Shown here: piece by piece, positions 1-8,691 of the stretch
Position numbering within the stretch: position 1 is the first letter of the stretch
Layout: each line of letters opens with the position of its first letter
Assembly (NCBI RefSeq): GCF_019754935.1
Contig: NZ_JAGSOA010000001.1
Coordinates: 868,001-932,000, forward strand
Source of the DNA: Corynebacterium parakroppenstedtii
Lineage (GTDB): Bacteria; Actinomycetota; Actinomycetes; Mycobacteriales; Mycobacteriaceae
Length of the DNA: 64,000 nt
Direction: 5' to 3'
The notes under the pieces: model-generated
Databases searched by the model: none
What the model was told of the DNA's origin: nothing
The model's input: only the letters and a program-made list of their open reading frames with translations
Made by a program: the position numbers and the translations under genes

Positions 1-1230
1 CGGCTCACCAAACGCCTGACGCTCGTTGACGTACGGCTTCACATAGTCCAGCACCGCCGAACATGCCCCCACAGCCAACGCGGCCCAGCCCAACCGGGAC
101 CGTCGAATAATGTTCCGGTAGTCGCTCTCCCTGTCCTCGGCAGAACGATCCGCCCCACCAAGAACGTTCGACGCGGGAACGCGCACGTCGTTCAAGAGCA
201 GCCGGCCCAGTCCTGCCGCGCGCAATCCCATGCTCGGATCGGGCTCAATCACGACGCCATCAGCATCGGATTCGACGATGACCAGCGTCGGAGCGTCGTC
301 AAGCATGGTGGCGACGACGAATAGTTCGCAGTTACCAGCGTCGGGAACCAAGGCCTTGACGCCCTCGATCACCACGTCATCGCCCTCGCGGCGAGCAGTC
401 GTCGACAAGGAGAAAGGATCGAACAGCGGCTGAGGCTCGGCGACGGACACCGCGGAGATCGGAATATCCTCGCCCGCGAACGCCGGCAAATACGTGCGCT
501 GCTGCTCGTCCGAGCCGTACGCGGTCAAGGTCGCGGCGACACCGGCCGGGGCCATCACGGAGAGGGCAATGCCCGGATCGGCGTGGGCTAGCGCCTCCGT
601 GACGAGGAAATTCGTCGTGAGATTGGACCCGGTAGCGATTCCCTCGAATTCCTCCGGAACGTTCACCATCGAAATGCCCAGGCCAAGAGCCTCTTTGCGG
701 AGGTCCTCAGAGACGGCCGCCGCTTCGTCGGCATCGTGGGCCGCGGGGCTAATGCGCTTCTCAGCGAAATCCTTGATCGTCTCGACGATCATCTCCTGGT
801 CCTCATCGGGCGTGAGGTCCCACACGATCTTCTTGGATTCCGCAGCCTTTTCCTCGGCCTCGGCGTCGGGTTTTTCGTCGCCAATCTTCTTATCGTCCCC
901 CAGCCCGAGGAAGGGGAGGCGAATCGGGGACTGCCCGCTGGTGACCCGCTTAAATTCGCGGGTTGCCGCGCCGAGAGACTTCATGCCTGTCTTCGTCGAC
1001 TCATAGGCAATGCGGTCGATGCGTTCATTGAGGCCATACTTCGCGGCGAAATCGGAGCCGGTGACTCGCGTCAACAGGCGCATCGCCGTGCCCATCGCGT
1101 CCCGCTTAATGCTATTTTTCCCGACGGTTGAGTCGTTGCCGTCAGAGTTCTTGCCGCGGGATTTTGCAGCGTTGTCGCGGGCGCCTGCCGCGGAGCCAGA
1201 GCCATTGTCGCGTTCATTCGTTGAAGACAT
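1..1230 (-). CDS. Acyl-CoA dehydrogenase family protein (partial, C-terminus beyond left edge)
   Basis: An open frame of 410 codons runs without a stop from ATG at 1230 to the left edge, so only the N-terminal part is visible. After a polar, Ala/Ser-rich stretch of about 40 residues and a linker rich in Glu/Lys, the acyl-CoA dehydrogenase N-terminal helical domain begins near residue 130 (motif DLTPDEDQEMIVETIKDFAE), followed by the beta-barrel middle domain with ISAVSVAEP and the start of the C-terminal helical domain (VNERQAFGEP). Such flavoproteins oxidise acyl-CoA thioesters at the alpha-beta position and pass electrons to ETF. The start has a GAAAGG ribosome site 7 bases upstream. The N-terminal extension of roughly 120 residues is longer than in classical short-chain enzymes and points to the FadE-like actinobacterial type. 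Substrate cannot be told. Confidence 0.88.
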   Translation of the reverse strand, partial: MSSTNERDNGSGSAAGARDNAAKSRGKNSDGNDSTVGKNSIKRDAMGTAMRLLTRVTGSDFAAKYGLNERIDRIAYESTKTGMKSLGAATREFKRVTSGQSPIRLPFLGLGDDKKIGDEKPDAEAEEKAAESKKIVWDLTPDEDQEMIVETIKDFAEKRISPAAHDADEAAAVSEDLRKEALGLGISMVNVPEEFEGIATGSNLTTNFLVTEALAHADPGIALSVMAPAGVAATLTAYGSDEQQRTYLPAFAGEDIPISAVSVAEPQPLFDPFSLSTTARREGDDVVIEGVKALVPDAGNCELFVVATMLDDAPTLVIVESDADGVVIEPDPSMGLRAAGLGRLLLNDVRVPASNVLGGADRSAEDRESDYRNIIRRSRLGWAALAVGACSAVLDYVKPYVNERQAFGEP

Positions 1231-1390
1231 TAAAGGCCTTTCGGTCGTTCGTGTCGGCCACGCACCGGTCGACGATGCATTGCCAGGAAGCTTACATAAG
1301 CATAACGCACAAGCGCGTGATCGGTATCACAATTACGAAAGAAAACCGGCAAAGCCACGATCAGGGCCCCACTGAAAGCGAGCTCACGAG

Positions 1391-1420
1391 AAAAGCCCCA
1401 GGTGAGTACTCACCCAGGGC
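1391..1420 (-). terminator. Probable terminator downstream of lysS
   Basis: GGTGAGTACTCACC at 1401-1414 is a perfect palindrome, flanked by GCCC/GGGC arms at 1395-1398 and 1417-1420. Read on the minus strand the stem is followed by TTTT, about 70 bases after the lysS stop. The U-tract is short, so this is a moderate terminator. The rest of 1231-1490 holds the leader of the acyl-CoA dehydrogenase gene and nothing else I recognise. Confidence 0.5.
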
Positions 1421-1490
1421 CACGGCACGCTAGTTACCGCGTACGGTCTACGGTTCGCAGATTACGACACGCGGATTGCCGCTCCGGCTC

Positions 1491-3101
1491 TTACCGCTCC
1501 GGTTTCACCAAGGGGAACAACACGGTTTCCCGAATCCCCAACCCGGTTAATGCCATCAGCAACCGGTCAATACCCATTCCGGTTCCCGCCGTCGGGGGCA
1601 TGCCCTGTTCCATCGCCTGGAGGAAGTCCTCGTCCAGGACCATGGCTTCGTCATCGCCACCGGCCGCTAAACGCGCCTGGTCCTCAAAGCGCTGACGCTG
1701 GATCACGGGGTCGATCAACTCGGAATAGCCCGTCGCCAACTCAAAACCGCGGACGTACAGATCCCACTTTTCGGTCACACCGGGCTTCGACCGGTGATCG
1801 CGCGTCAACGGGGACGTCTCGACCGGGAAGTTGCGGACGAACACCGGCCCATCCAGTTGGTCAGCGCACAGCTCCTCCCAGATTTCCTCGACGAATTTCC
1901 CGTGGCCCCATCCGGTGCCCGGTTCCACACCAATCGTCCTCGCGATCGCCTTTAATTCGTCGACGGTCGAATGAATGGTCACCTCGGGCTGGCCGGGGAA
2001 CTTGCGCTGCAAAGCCTCGTTCAAGCTGTCGTACATGTCGAGCTTCGGCCACTCGCCACCAAAATCGTAGGTGGAACCGTCGGCAAGAGTGACAACCAGC
2101 GAGTCCGGGTCCTGCTCCGGGTCCCAGTTGTCGTGAACCAGCTTGTTGACGGCGCGCGCGCAGTGCTGGATCAGGCCCTGCGTCGAGGCAGCGTTGTCGT
2201 CATAGGTCGCGTAGGCCTGGTAGGTTTCCAACATGGCGAACTCGGGGCTGTGGGAGGAGTCGATCCCTTCGTTCCGGAAATTCCTGTTAACCTCGAAAAC
2301 CTTCTCAATACCGCCGACGACGCAGCGCTTCAGGTACAGCTCCGGCGCAATGCGCAGGTAAAGATCCATATCCAAAGCGTTGGAATGCGTCACAAACGGA
2401 CGCGCGGCCGCGCCACCATGCAGCGTCTGCAACATGGGAGTCTCGACCTCGAGGAAACCCAGGCCCTGGAGGTATTCACGCACGGCACGCACCACGGTCA
2501 CGCGGGTAATCATCATGCGGCGGGCGTCGTCACGCATAATCAAGTCGGTGTAGCGGTAGCGGATGCGGGTGTCCTCATTCATATCGGCGAAGGACACGGG
2601 CAGGGGGCGCAGCGCCTTCGACGCCAGCGTCCACGTCGACGCGAACACCGACAGCTCGCCGCGGCGCGACGAGACCACACGGCCACGAATGGACACGAAG
2701 TCGCCCATATCGACGTCGGACTTCCAGCGCTTGAGGGCGTCCTCCCCGACCTCGGCGAGTGACAGCATTGCCTGCAGCTGCGTCCCATCCCCCTCTTGCA
2801 GCGTGGCGAAACACAGTTTGCCGGTGTTGCGCATGAAAATCACGCGCCCGGCCACGGCCACCTCAGTGTCCGTTTCATCACCGATACCTAAATAACGACG
2901 AACGGTGCCGTCGGCACGTTGTTCGGTGGTCCCCGCTTTGTCCTCATCGACGACGAAGGCGTCGCGAATTTGTTTCAGCGTGTGGGTGCGCTCGACGTCG
3001 ACTGGGTACGGCGCAGTGCCCTCGGAGAGCAACCGCTCCCTTTTTGCCTTGCGAACTTTAACTTGCTCTGGGACATCCTGGTTTTTCGTCGCTTTACTCA
3101 C
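1491..3101 (-). CDS. lysS: Lysine--tRNA ligase, class II
   Basis: Charges tRNA-Lys with lysine in the cytosol. The 536-residue protein has an OB-fold anticodon-binding domain at about residues 80-190 and a class II catalytic core: motif 1 region ([11 protein letters not shown]), motif 2 (FRNEGID, about residue 277) and motif 3 near the C-terminus ([11 protein letters not shown]). [12 protein letters not shown] is the usual LysS loop. Length fits the actinobacterial family. The start is GTG at 3101 with no clear Shine-Dalgarno; a TACTCT box lies just upstream, so a leaderless transcript is possible. It is the last gene of the minus-strand cluster, 77 bases after panC, and the gap contains a small TTGCCT-CAC-AGGCAA hairpin (3122-3136). 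Confidence 0.97.
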   Translation of the reverse strand: MSKATKNQDVPEQVKVRKAKRERLLSEGTAPYPVDVERTHTLKQIRDAFVVDEDKAGTTEQRADGTVRRYLGIGDETDTEVAVAGRVIFMRNTGKLCFATLQEGDGTQLQAMLSLAEVGEDALKRWKSDVDMGDFVSIRGRVVSSRRGELSVFASTWTLASKALRPLPVSFADMNEDTRIRYRYTDLIMRDDARRMMITRVTVVRAVREYLQGLGFLEVETPMLQTLHGGAAARPFVTHSNALDMDLYLRIAPELYLKRCVVGGIEKVFEVNRNFRNEGIDSSHSPEFAMLETYQAYATYDDNAASTQGLIQHCARAVNKLVHDNWDPEQDPDSLVVTLADGSTYDFGGEWPKLDMYDSLNEALQRKFPGQPEVTIHSTVDELKAIARTIGVEPGTGWGHGKFVEEIWEELCADQLDGPVFVRNFPVETSPLTRDHRSKPGVTEKWDLYVRGFELATGYSELIDPVIQRQRFEDQARLAAGGDDEAMVLDEDFLQAMEQGMPPTAGTGMGIDRLLMALTGLGIRETVLFPLVKPER

Positions 3102-3178
3102 GCGATAAAGAGTAGCTGACCTTGCCTCACAGGCAACCGGTGGGCCGTCCCTAGCGGTAGTAGTGGGCGACGGTGGGC

Positions 3179-4099
3179 TTAGCGGGCGACGGTGCTGTCG
3201 TCGGCTGTGTCGGGGCTGTCGGCGGGAAGCTCCCCCAACATGACGCCGGTGTTATCGATCAACCGCACGCCTCCGACTTTCGCAGCGACGAGCAGACGCC
3301 CCTCCCCGTTCTCGGGAGCCGGCCCCAAATCTTTCCCGCGGACGACGGCGTAAAGCACATCAACGCCTTCGCCCTCCATAACCCGCCGCGCTTCCGCCTC
3401 GACAGCGTGAGCACCATCTTTCGCTTTGTATAACGCTGCGGTCATCGCGGCCGAGATCGCTGTCGCGGTGACGCGAGCCTCCGGGCCCAGGCGCACGTTA
3501 CGTGACGAGAGTGCCAGCCCATCGTGTTCCCGCACTATCGGCACCCCATGCACCATGACCTCCATGTTGAGGTCGGTCACCAGCTGCTGGATGATCACCA
3601 ACTGCTGATAATCCTTCTCCCCCATAATGATGTCCGTGGCGTGGGATAGGTTGAGCAATTTAGAGACCACCGTGGCCACACCAACAAAGTGGCCATCACG
3701 GTCCCCCTCGAGCCCCTCGGCGACGGAACCGGGGTGGATCATCGTCCGCGTCCCGTGAGGGTACATGTCCTCAGCCTTGGGCGTGAACGCTAGGGACACA
3801 CCTTCCTCACGGAAGATATCCAGGTCACGCTGCAGCGTCACGGGGTATTTTTCGAAGTCATCGGGGTTATCGAACTGAGCCGGATTCACGAAAATCGACG
3901 ACGCCACCACGGCCCCGGGGAGCCTATGCGCTGCGCGGAGGAGAGCACGGTGGCCCGCGTGCAGGGCTCCCATGGTGGGGACAAGAACAATACGCTTCCC
4001 TGTTTTACGCAACGCCCTCGTTGTTGCCGCAAATGTCTCAGCGGAATCATGAACACGCAGCTCACCGGCCGCAAACCCGGGATTGGTCAATGTGGACAT
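3179..4099 (-). CDS. panC: Pantothenate synthetase (pantoate--beta-alanine ligase)
   Basis: Joins pantoate and beta-alanine with ATP to make pantothenate for coenzyme A. The 306-residue sequence shows the nucleotidyltransferase HIGH-like motif in [11 protein letters not shown] (about residues 41-51), the EKDYQQL segment of the pantoate site and the KMSKS-like loop [10 protein letters not shown]. The chain is about 20-25 residues longer than the E. coli enzyme because of an N-terminal extension. It lies 9 bases behind the DUF6779 gene, so it is probably cotranscribed. panB and panD are not in the window. Confidence 0.96.
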   Translation of the reverse strand: MSTLTNPGFAAGELRVHDSAETFAATTRALRKTGKRIVLVPTMGALHAGHRALLRAAHRLPGAVVASSIFVNPAQFDNPDDFEKYPVTLQRDLDIFREEGVSLAFTPKAEDMYPHGTRTMIHPGSVAEGLEGDRDGHFVGVATVVSKLLNLSHATDIIMGEKDYQQLVIIQQLVTDLNMEVMVHGVPIVREHDGLALSSRNVRLGPEARVTATAISAAMTAALYKAKDGAHAVEAEARRVMEGEGVDVLYAVVRGKDLGPAPENGEGRLLVAAKVGGVRLIDNTGVMLGELPADSPDTADDSTVAR

Positions 4100-4108
4100 G
4101 GTGGGTTA

Positions 4109-5815
4109 TTACTTCTCGCTATTCTTCTTCAGCTGTTCAAGTAGGGATGCGACGGTGACGTTCTGGCTTGAGTCTCCGTTGTCGGCCCGACGCCGACGGC
4201 CGCCCGACGATGAGTCCTGTGGACCTTCATGACGGCCTCGTGGGTCGGAAGTGTTCGACGAGCTTGCCGACGACCCATAACTCTGGCTCCCCGTGAACAT
4301 GCCTTCATGCGAAGAGTGGCCGCTGGATTGGCTGCCGGATGCAGGTGTGGGCCCTGAGCTGGGTGATTGCGCCCGGAAACCGCCCGTTGTTGGGGCGTGG
4401 GTTCGGTCATAGGATGGTGCAGAGGAACGGCCTGAACCGAAAGCAGCGAAGGAACCTGTGTCGGGATCTGTGCTCCGACGAGATCCGCCCGTGGTGCTAC
4501 TGCTTTGTGCGGTGCTCCGGTTTTGTTTGGAATTAGCGTTCGGGTTAGGCCCACGGTGAGAACCGATATATGGTGTCGATTCCGTTCGAGACGCCTGTGG
4601 CTGTGATGATCCGGATGCAGGCTGGGCCGACGATGCTGGCGACGAACCCGCGCCGAATGCAAAGAATTGCGAGTTGTCACGGTCCGCGCCGCGGTACACC
4701 GCGCTTCCCTGTGTCGCTGACCGTTGGTTGTTCTGGGCCGCACGGTCAAACTGCTGTTGGGTTGCCTGCCGCGTGGGCTGCTGTTGAGCCTGCTGTTGTT
4801 GCTGCGGCCGAGACTGCTGGGTCCGCTGCTGTGAAGGCTGAGATGCCCGCTGCTGCGATGTCCCGTACCCGGTCGACCGCTGAGCCTGCGGGTTCGATTT
4901 CTTCTCCACCGAGGGCAACACGGTGGTCTGATCCGCAGAGTATCCAGAGCCTGAACGGCGCGATGGCTGTGCGGTCCACTTCACTGCATTAAATGAACCC
5001 GTGCGCAGGGAATTATCACCCTGCTGGGTGGAGGTCGAATCGGCAGCGCGTGATCGAGACGAGGCCTGGTTCGCCCGTCCCGGCTGGTCGGCCGCCGTGT
5101 TCCCAGCACCCGATGTCTTCCTTGCACCCTGCGTTTGCCCAGCTCCACCACGGTTCTGCCCACGCTTACCCGATGGCGCGTGTGACGACGCCGGCACAGA
5201 GGACGTCCGTGACGTTGACCCGCTCGTGCGCGCTTCCGTCATCGATGATGAATCTTTGCTGTCGCGTTCCAATTCCAGAATGCGCTGTGCCTCGGCTTTG
5301 AGGGCCGTGCGCTCGGTGTCCAGATCGGTGCCCATCATGGCGGACAGGTTTTCCCGAAGCACGGTGAGCTCCGCGCGAATATCGGCCAGCGTGTTCTGCT
5401 CTTGTTCCTGGAGCGAGTCGTAGTAGTTCTGCTCCAGGATGAGTTCTTGCTCGCGGTGGGTGGCCAGTTCTCGCTCGAGCTCCGTCTGGTGCAGGCGCTC
5501 AAGGTTGTCGGTGTCCCGCTGCTGGTTATCCACCTGTTTCCGCAGCCGCGCTACAGCAATGCAACCGACGATGGCGGCCCAGAGGGCGCAGAGAACAGCG
5601 ATTTTTGTCCATGTTTCGCTGTCCGTAAAGAGCATGAGGATCGTCGCAACAACGGCAAAGACCAGCATGACGACGATGGCCGCGAAGGAAAACTTGCCGC
5701 TACCGCCTGTGTTGGCGGGCGGGTAATCGTCGCGATAGTCAGGCGACTGGTCGTCATAGTGTCCCTGGTTGTTGGAGCTGTCGTAACCATCGTGGGATTG
5801 CTGTGGGCCGGTCAT
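4109..5815 (-). CDS. DUF6779-type membrane protein with coiled coil and low-complexity tail
   Basis: Function unknown. From the ATG at 5815 the protein is 568 residues: a polar N-terminus, two membrane helices at about 42-62 and 70-90 (SFAAIVVMLVFAVVA; IAVLCALWAAIVGCIAV), a strongly charged coiled coil at about 95-185 (runs of Gln/Glu/Leu), then some 380 residues of Ser/Gln/Gly/Thr-rich disordered sequence. Proteins of this architecture sit at this place in many corynebacteria, between the DUF3180 gene and panC. The start at 5815 overlaps the upstream stop as ATGA, which I prefer to the ATG nine bases earlier (5824). The poly-Gln stretch at about residues 315-355 is unusual for a bacterial protein. 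It may interact with the cell envelope or division machinery, but nothing in the sequence proves it. Confidence 0.8.
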   Translation of the reverse strand: MTGPQQSHDGYDSSNNQGHYDDQSPDYRDDYPPANTGGSGKFSFAAIVVMLVFAVVATILMLFTDSETWTKIAVLCALWAAIVGCIAVARLRKQVDNQQRDTDNLERLHQTELERELATHREQELILEQNYYDSLQEQEQNTLADIRAELTVLRENLSAMMGTDLDTERTALKAEAQRILELERDSKDSSSMTEARTSGSTSRTSSVPASSHAPSGKRGQNRGGAGQTQGARKTSGAGNTAADQPGRANQASSRSRAADSTSTQQGDNSLRTGSFNAVKWTAQPSRRSGSGYSADQTTVLPSVEKKSNPQAQRSTGYGTSQQRASQPSQQRTQQSRPQQQQQAQQQPTRQATQQQFDRAAQNNQRSATQGSAVYRGADRDNSQFFAFGAGSSPASSAQPASGSSQPQASRTESTPYIGSHRGPNPNANSKQNRSTAQSSSTTGGSRRSTDPDTGSFAAFGSGRSSAPSYDRTHAPTTGGFRAQSPSSGPTPASGSQSSGHSSHEGMFTGSQSYGSSASSSNTSDPRGRHEGPQDSSSGGRRRRADNGDSSQNVTVASLLEQLKKNSEK

Positions 5816-6300
5816 GAACTCCACACTACATTGCTAGACTGCGTATCTTCATCGTTTGGTGGGGGTGCCCCACAACACCGCTCCAGCCATAAACCTGATG
5901 CAGCAACGAGAATGGCGGCAATAAGTCCGACGACCACGGCTGGGGTATCCTCCCGAGCGGCGATCAGCCGGCTGTAATTGATCCAGAGGTAGACGGCGAT
6001 ACCCGCGTACGATCCTGCGCAAATGGACCCAAACCACGCTGTGGACGTTCCCATGACGAAGCATCGGGCGATGGTGAGCGGGTGTATTTGTGACCGGTCT
6101 TGCCCGACTTCGTTATCCGCGATGCGCTTTCTGATGATGAACCCCGCGATAGTGCAGATGACCGCGAGGACGATCAGGATGACCGGGAGCGTCAGATTGA
6201 ACCCCGGGATGGAGCCATAAAAGCGCCAGATCAGCATGAACGCGCCGAAGCCGACGATGAGCGCGGTGGCCACAAGGTAGGTGGGCTTGGTGGAGGTCAT
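5812..6300 (-). CDS. DUF3180 family membrane protein
   Basis: A 162-residue integral membrane protein of unknown function. Four hydrophobic helices can be seen, at about 7-28, 34-54, 82-105 and 118-138. DUF3180 proteins are found next to folK in actinobacteria, and here the ATG at 6300 overlaps the folB-folK stop as ATGA, showing translational coupling. A longer in-frame start at 6432 would run inside folK and has no support. The downstream neighbour also starts with an ATGA overlap, so folB/K, this gene and the DUF6779 gene form one tightly packed unit. Confidence 0.88.
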   Translation of the reverse strand: MTSTKPTYLVATALIVGFGAFMLIWRFYGSIPGFNLTLPVILIVLAVICTIAGFIIRKRIADNEVGQDRSQIHPLTIARCFVMGTSTAWFGSICAGSYAGIAVYLWINYSRLIAAREDTPAVVVGLIAAILVAASGLWLERCCGAPPPNDEDTQSSNVVWSS

Positions 6301-7166
6301 TGCGGTTTCACCTCTTCTACCTCGCGGGAATCCAGGCTGTCCAACAGGGCCGCAATGCTCTGTCGCCCTATCCGAGCGTGGGGTTCCACTTCCAACCACG
6401 GCTTGAGCACGAAGGCACGTTGGTGCGCCCACGGGTGCGGAAGCGTGAGGTTGTCGGTGTCGTAGTGTTCTTCAGATCCGTTGTTGATACTGGTGATGAG
6501 ATCAATATCGAGGGTTCTCGGCCCCCAGTGAATATCGCGCGTGCGGTGCGCGTCGCGTTCGAGTTCGTGCGCGTCGTCGAGAATGTCGTGGGGTGTTTTC
6601 ATAGTTTCGACGACGGCGACGGAGTTCATGAAGTCGTCCTGCTCGACGCCGCCCCAGGCAGGTGTCGCGTACAGCGAGGACGTGGCGATGAGGCGGTAGT
6701 CCGCACTAGCCCCAAACCAGTGCATGGCACGTTCTACTCGTTGGCGTGGCGTGATCCCGTCGGCAGTGATGTTGGAGCCGAAGGATAGGACAACGTGGCG
6801 GAGGTCTTTTCGGCTTCGACGTGCGACGACGGCGACGTCGGCGAAGGGGTGCGGGATGGGCGCGTCGGGTTTGTGGATGGTGACTTCGACGGCGTGGACG
6901 CGGTCGTTGAGGATGAGTGTGTCGGCGATCTCGCTGGCGACGGTTTCGATGAGGTCGCGGCTGGGCCCGCCGACGGTGGTCTGGATGAGGTCGGCAATGT
7001 CGGCGTAGCTGATCGTGTGCGTGAGGTCGTCGGTGGCGGCGGCCTGTCGGAAGTCGGTCCACACGGTGACGTCGGTGAGAAAGCGCTGGCCATCGCGTTT
7101 TTCGTGCGGGAAGACCCCGTGGTGTCCATATACCTCGACGCCTGTGAGTTCTATTCGGTCAGCCAC
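6297..7166 (-). CDS. folBK: Bifunctional dihydroneopterin aldolase / HPPK (FolB-FolK fusion)
   Basis: One 289-residue chain carries two folate enzymes. Residues about 1-120 are dihydroneopterin aldolase (VYGHHGVFPHEKRDGQ, YADIADLI, HKPDAPIPHPFADV), which makes 6-hydroxymethyl-dihydropterin. Residues about 128-289 are the pyrophosphokinase that activates it (LSFGSNI, PAWGGVEQDDFMNSV, HWGPRTLDIDLI, LPHPWAHQRAFVL). The start is GTG at 7166: a GGAG site precedes it, it overlaps the folP stop by eight bases, and the protein begins exactly with the FolB fold. No stop or frameshift separates the domains. In many corynebacteria these are two genes; here the linker is only about eight residues. Confidence 0.93.
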   Translation of the reverse strand: MADRIELTGVEVYGHHGVFPHEKRDGQRFLTDVTVWTDFRQAAATDDLTHTISYADIADLIQTTVGGPSRDLIETVASEIADTLILNDRVHAVEVTIHKPDAPIPHPFADVAVVARRSRKDLRHVVLSFGSNITADGITPRQRVERAMHWFGASADYRLIATSSLYATPAWGGVEQDDFMNSVAVVETMKTPHDILDDAHELERDAHRTRDIHWGPRTLDIDLITSINNGSEEHYDTDNLTLPHPWAHQRAFVLKPWLEVEPHARIGRQSIAALLDSLDSREVEEVKPQ

Positions 7167-8064
7167 GTCGTGCTCTCCATCCTTGGGGTACGTCGGGTCC
7201 GTGGGCCGTGGCCCAGGCCTGGGCGACTTTGACGGCGTCCACGTTGGGGCGCACGTTGTGTACGCGGACGGCCCATGCCCCGTGGCTGGCGGCCAGTGCG
7301 CTGACGGCTGAGGTGGCTGCGTCGGCGTCGGCGGGAGCGGTGGGGATGCCATCGGATCCGGCGATGAGGCTGGTCAGAAAACGTTTTCGGGAAACTCCGA
7401 TGAGCACAGGGTATCCGAGCTCGGTGAGTTGGTCGAGGCCGTGCAACAGCGACCAGTTGCCGAGCGCCGATTTGGCGAACCCAATTCCGGGGTCGATGAT
7501 GATTTTTTTCTTGTCGACGCCGTGCTCGCTGGCAAAGGTAGCGCGTTGGCGGAGGAACTCGACGACGCGTCGGACGAACTGCGGGCCGTGGTCGGCTCCT
7601 TGGTTGGCTCCGGCTGCGTTGTGGGAGTCGGCGTCGCCGAAGCGGTCGGTTTCCCAGTGCATGAGGCACAGGTAGGCGCCGGTGTCGGCAGCAACGCGGA
7701 TCATGTCCGGGTCGGCGAGCCCCCCGGATACGTCATTGATGAGTGTCGCCCCTGCTTGGACGGCTTTCTGGGCGACGGCGGCGCGCATGGTGTCGACAGA
7801 GAGCATGACGTCGTCATCCGCGAGGGCTTCGACGACGGGGATCACGCGCTGGAGTTCGGTCTGTTCGGTGACGCGAACAGCACCGGGGCGGGTGGATTCG
7901 CCGCCGATGTCGATGATGGTGGCTCCGTCGCGGATCATGTCGCGGGCGTGGGTAACGGCGATGTCGGGGCGTGTGAGGTCGGTGGGAAGCCATTGACCAC
8001 CGTCGGAGAAGGAGTCGTCGGTGATGTTAAGGACACCCATCACGTGTGTGCGCGGTGCATCCAT
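7159..8064 (-). CDS. folP: Dihydropteroate synthase
   Basis: Condenses p-aminobenzoate with hydroxymethyl-dihydropterin pyrophosphate; it is the sulfonamide target. The 301-residue TIM barrel shows the family signatures in order: VMGVLNITDDSFSDGG at the N-terminus, DIGGESTRPGA, INDVSGG, the PGIGFAKS loop and SRKRF. The ATG at 8064 is preceded by AAGGAG at a rather long distance of 14 bases. It follows folE by about 60 bases and overlaps folB/K, so the folate genes are one operon. Confidence 0.96.
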   Translation of the reverse strand: MDAPRTHVMGVLNITDDSFSDGGQWLPTDLTRPDIAVTHARDMIRDGATIIDIGGESTRPGAVRVTEQTELQRVIPVVEALADDDVMLSVDTMRAAVAQKAVQAGATLINDVSGGLADPDMIRVAADTGAYLCLMHWETDRFGDADSHNAAGANQGADHGPQFVRRVVEFLRQRATFASEHGVDKKKIIIDPGIGFAKSALGNWSLLHGLDQLTELGYPVLIGVSRKRFLTSLIAGSDGIPTAPADADAATSAVSALAASHGAWAVRVHNVRPNVDAVKVAQAWATAHGPDVPQGWRARRG

Positions 8065-8124
8065 GATGTTTGTTATGGCTCCTTCCGTCTGTTGTGTTGC
8101 GTGTGTGCTCCGACGTTGGCGAGG

Positions 8125-8691
8125 TTAGCCGCGGATGAGGCTGAGTACTTCGGCGCGGCTGGCGGGGTTTGTTTGGAACCCTCCACGAACCGCGGACGTG
8201 GTGGTTGTCGCCCCGGGTTTGCGGATGCCACGCATGGCCATGCACAGGTGTTCACATTCGATGACGACGATGACCGCCTGCGGTTGGAGGCGCTTCACCA
8301 TGGCGTCCGCGACCTGCTTGGTCAGGCGTTCTTGCACTTGTGGTCGTTTGGCGTAGAGGTCAACCAGCCGGGCCAGCTTCGAGAGCCCGGTGACTTTCCC
8401 CGATTTCCCCGGGATGTACCCGATGTGGGCTTTCCCGTAGAACGGGACCAGGTGGTGTTCGCAGGTCGAGTACACGGGAATGTCCCGAACGAGCACGAGT
8501 TCGCGGTGATCTTCGTTGAAGGTCTTGGTGAGAACTTCCGACGGGTCCTGGTGGAGGCCGGCGAAAATTTCTTCGTAGGCTCGTGCGACGCGCTCGGGTG
8601 TGTCGACGAGTCCTTCGCGATCGGGGTCTTCCCCCACGGCGATTAACAGGTCGCGGACGGCTGCCCGCGCCCGTTCATGGTCGACGGCCAT
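8125..8691 (-). CDS. folE: GTP cyclohydrolase I
   Basis: First step of folate synthesis, turning GTP into dihydroneopterin triphosphate. The 188-residue protein has the zinc ligands in [10 protein letters not shown] and [11 protein letters not shown], the GTP-binding [11 protein letters not shown] helix and the SKLARLVD segment. It ends in the usual LIRG. Its ATG shares one base with the ftsH stop (TAATG), so it is coupled to ftsH. Length is normal for a type IA enzyme. Confidence 0.97.
   Translation of the reverse strand: MAVDHERARAAVRDLLIAVGEDPDREGLVDTPERVARAYEEIFAGLHQDPSEVLTKTFNEDHRELVLVRDIPVYSTCEHHLVPFYGKAHIGYIPGKSGKVTGLSKLARLVDLYAKRPQVQERLTKQVADAMVKRLQPQAVIVVIECEHLCMAMRGIRKPGATTTTSAVRGGFQTNPASRAEVLSLIRG

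Noticed and set aside
7429..8646. Plus-strand frame of about 405 codons opposite folP and folE
   Set aside because: The minus strand here holds complete folE and folP with all motifs; the plus-strand product is Gly/Asp/Val-rich and has no known family features. It is a mirror effect of GC-rich codon use.
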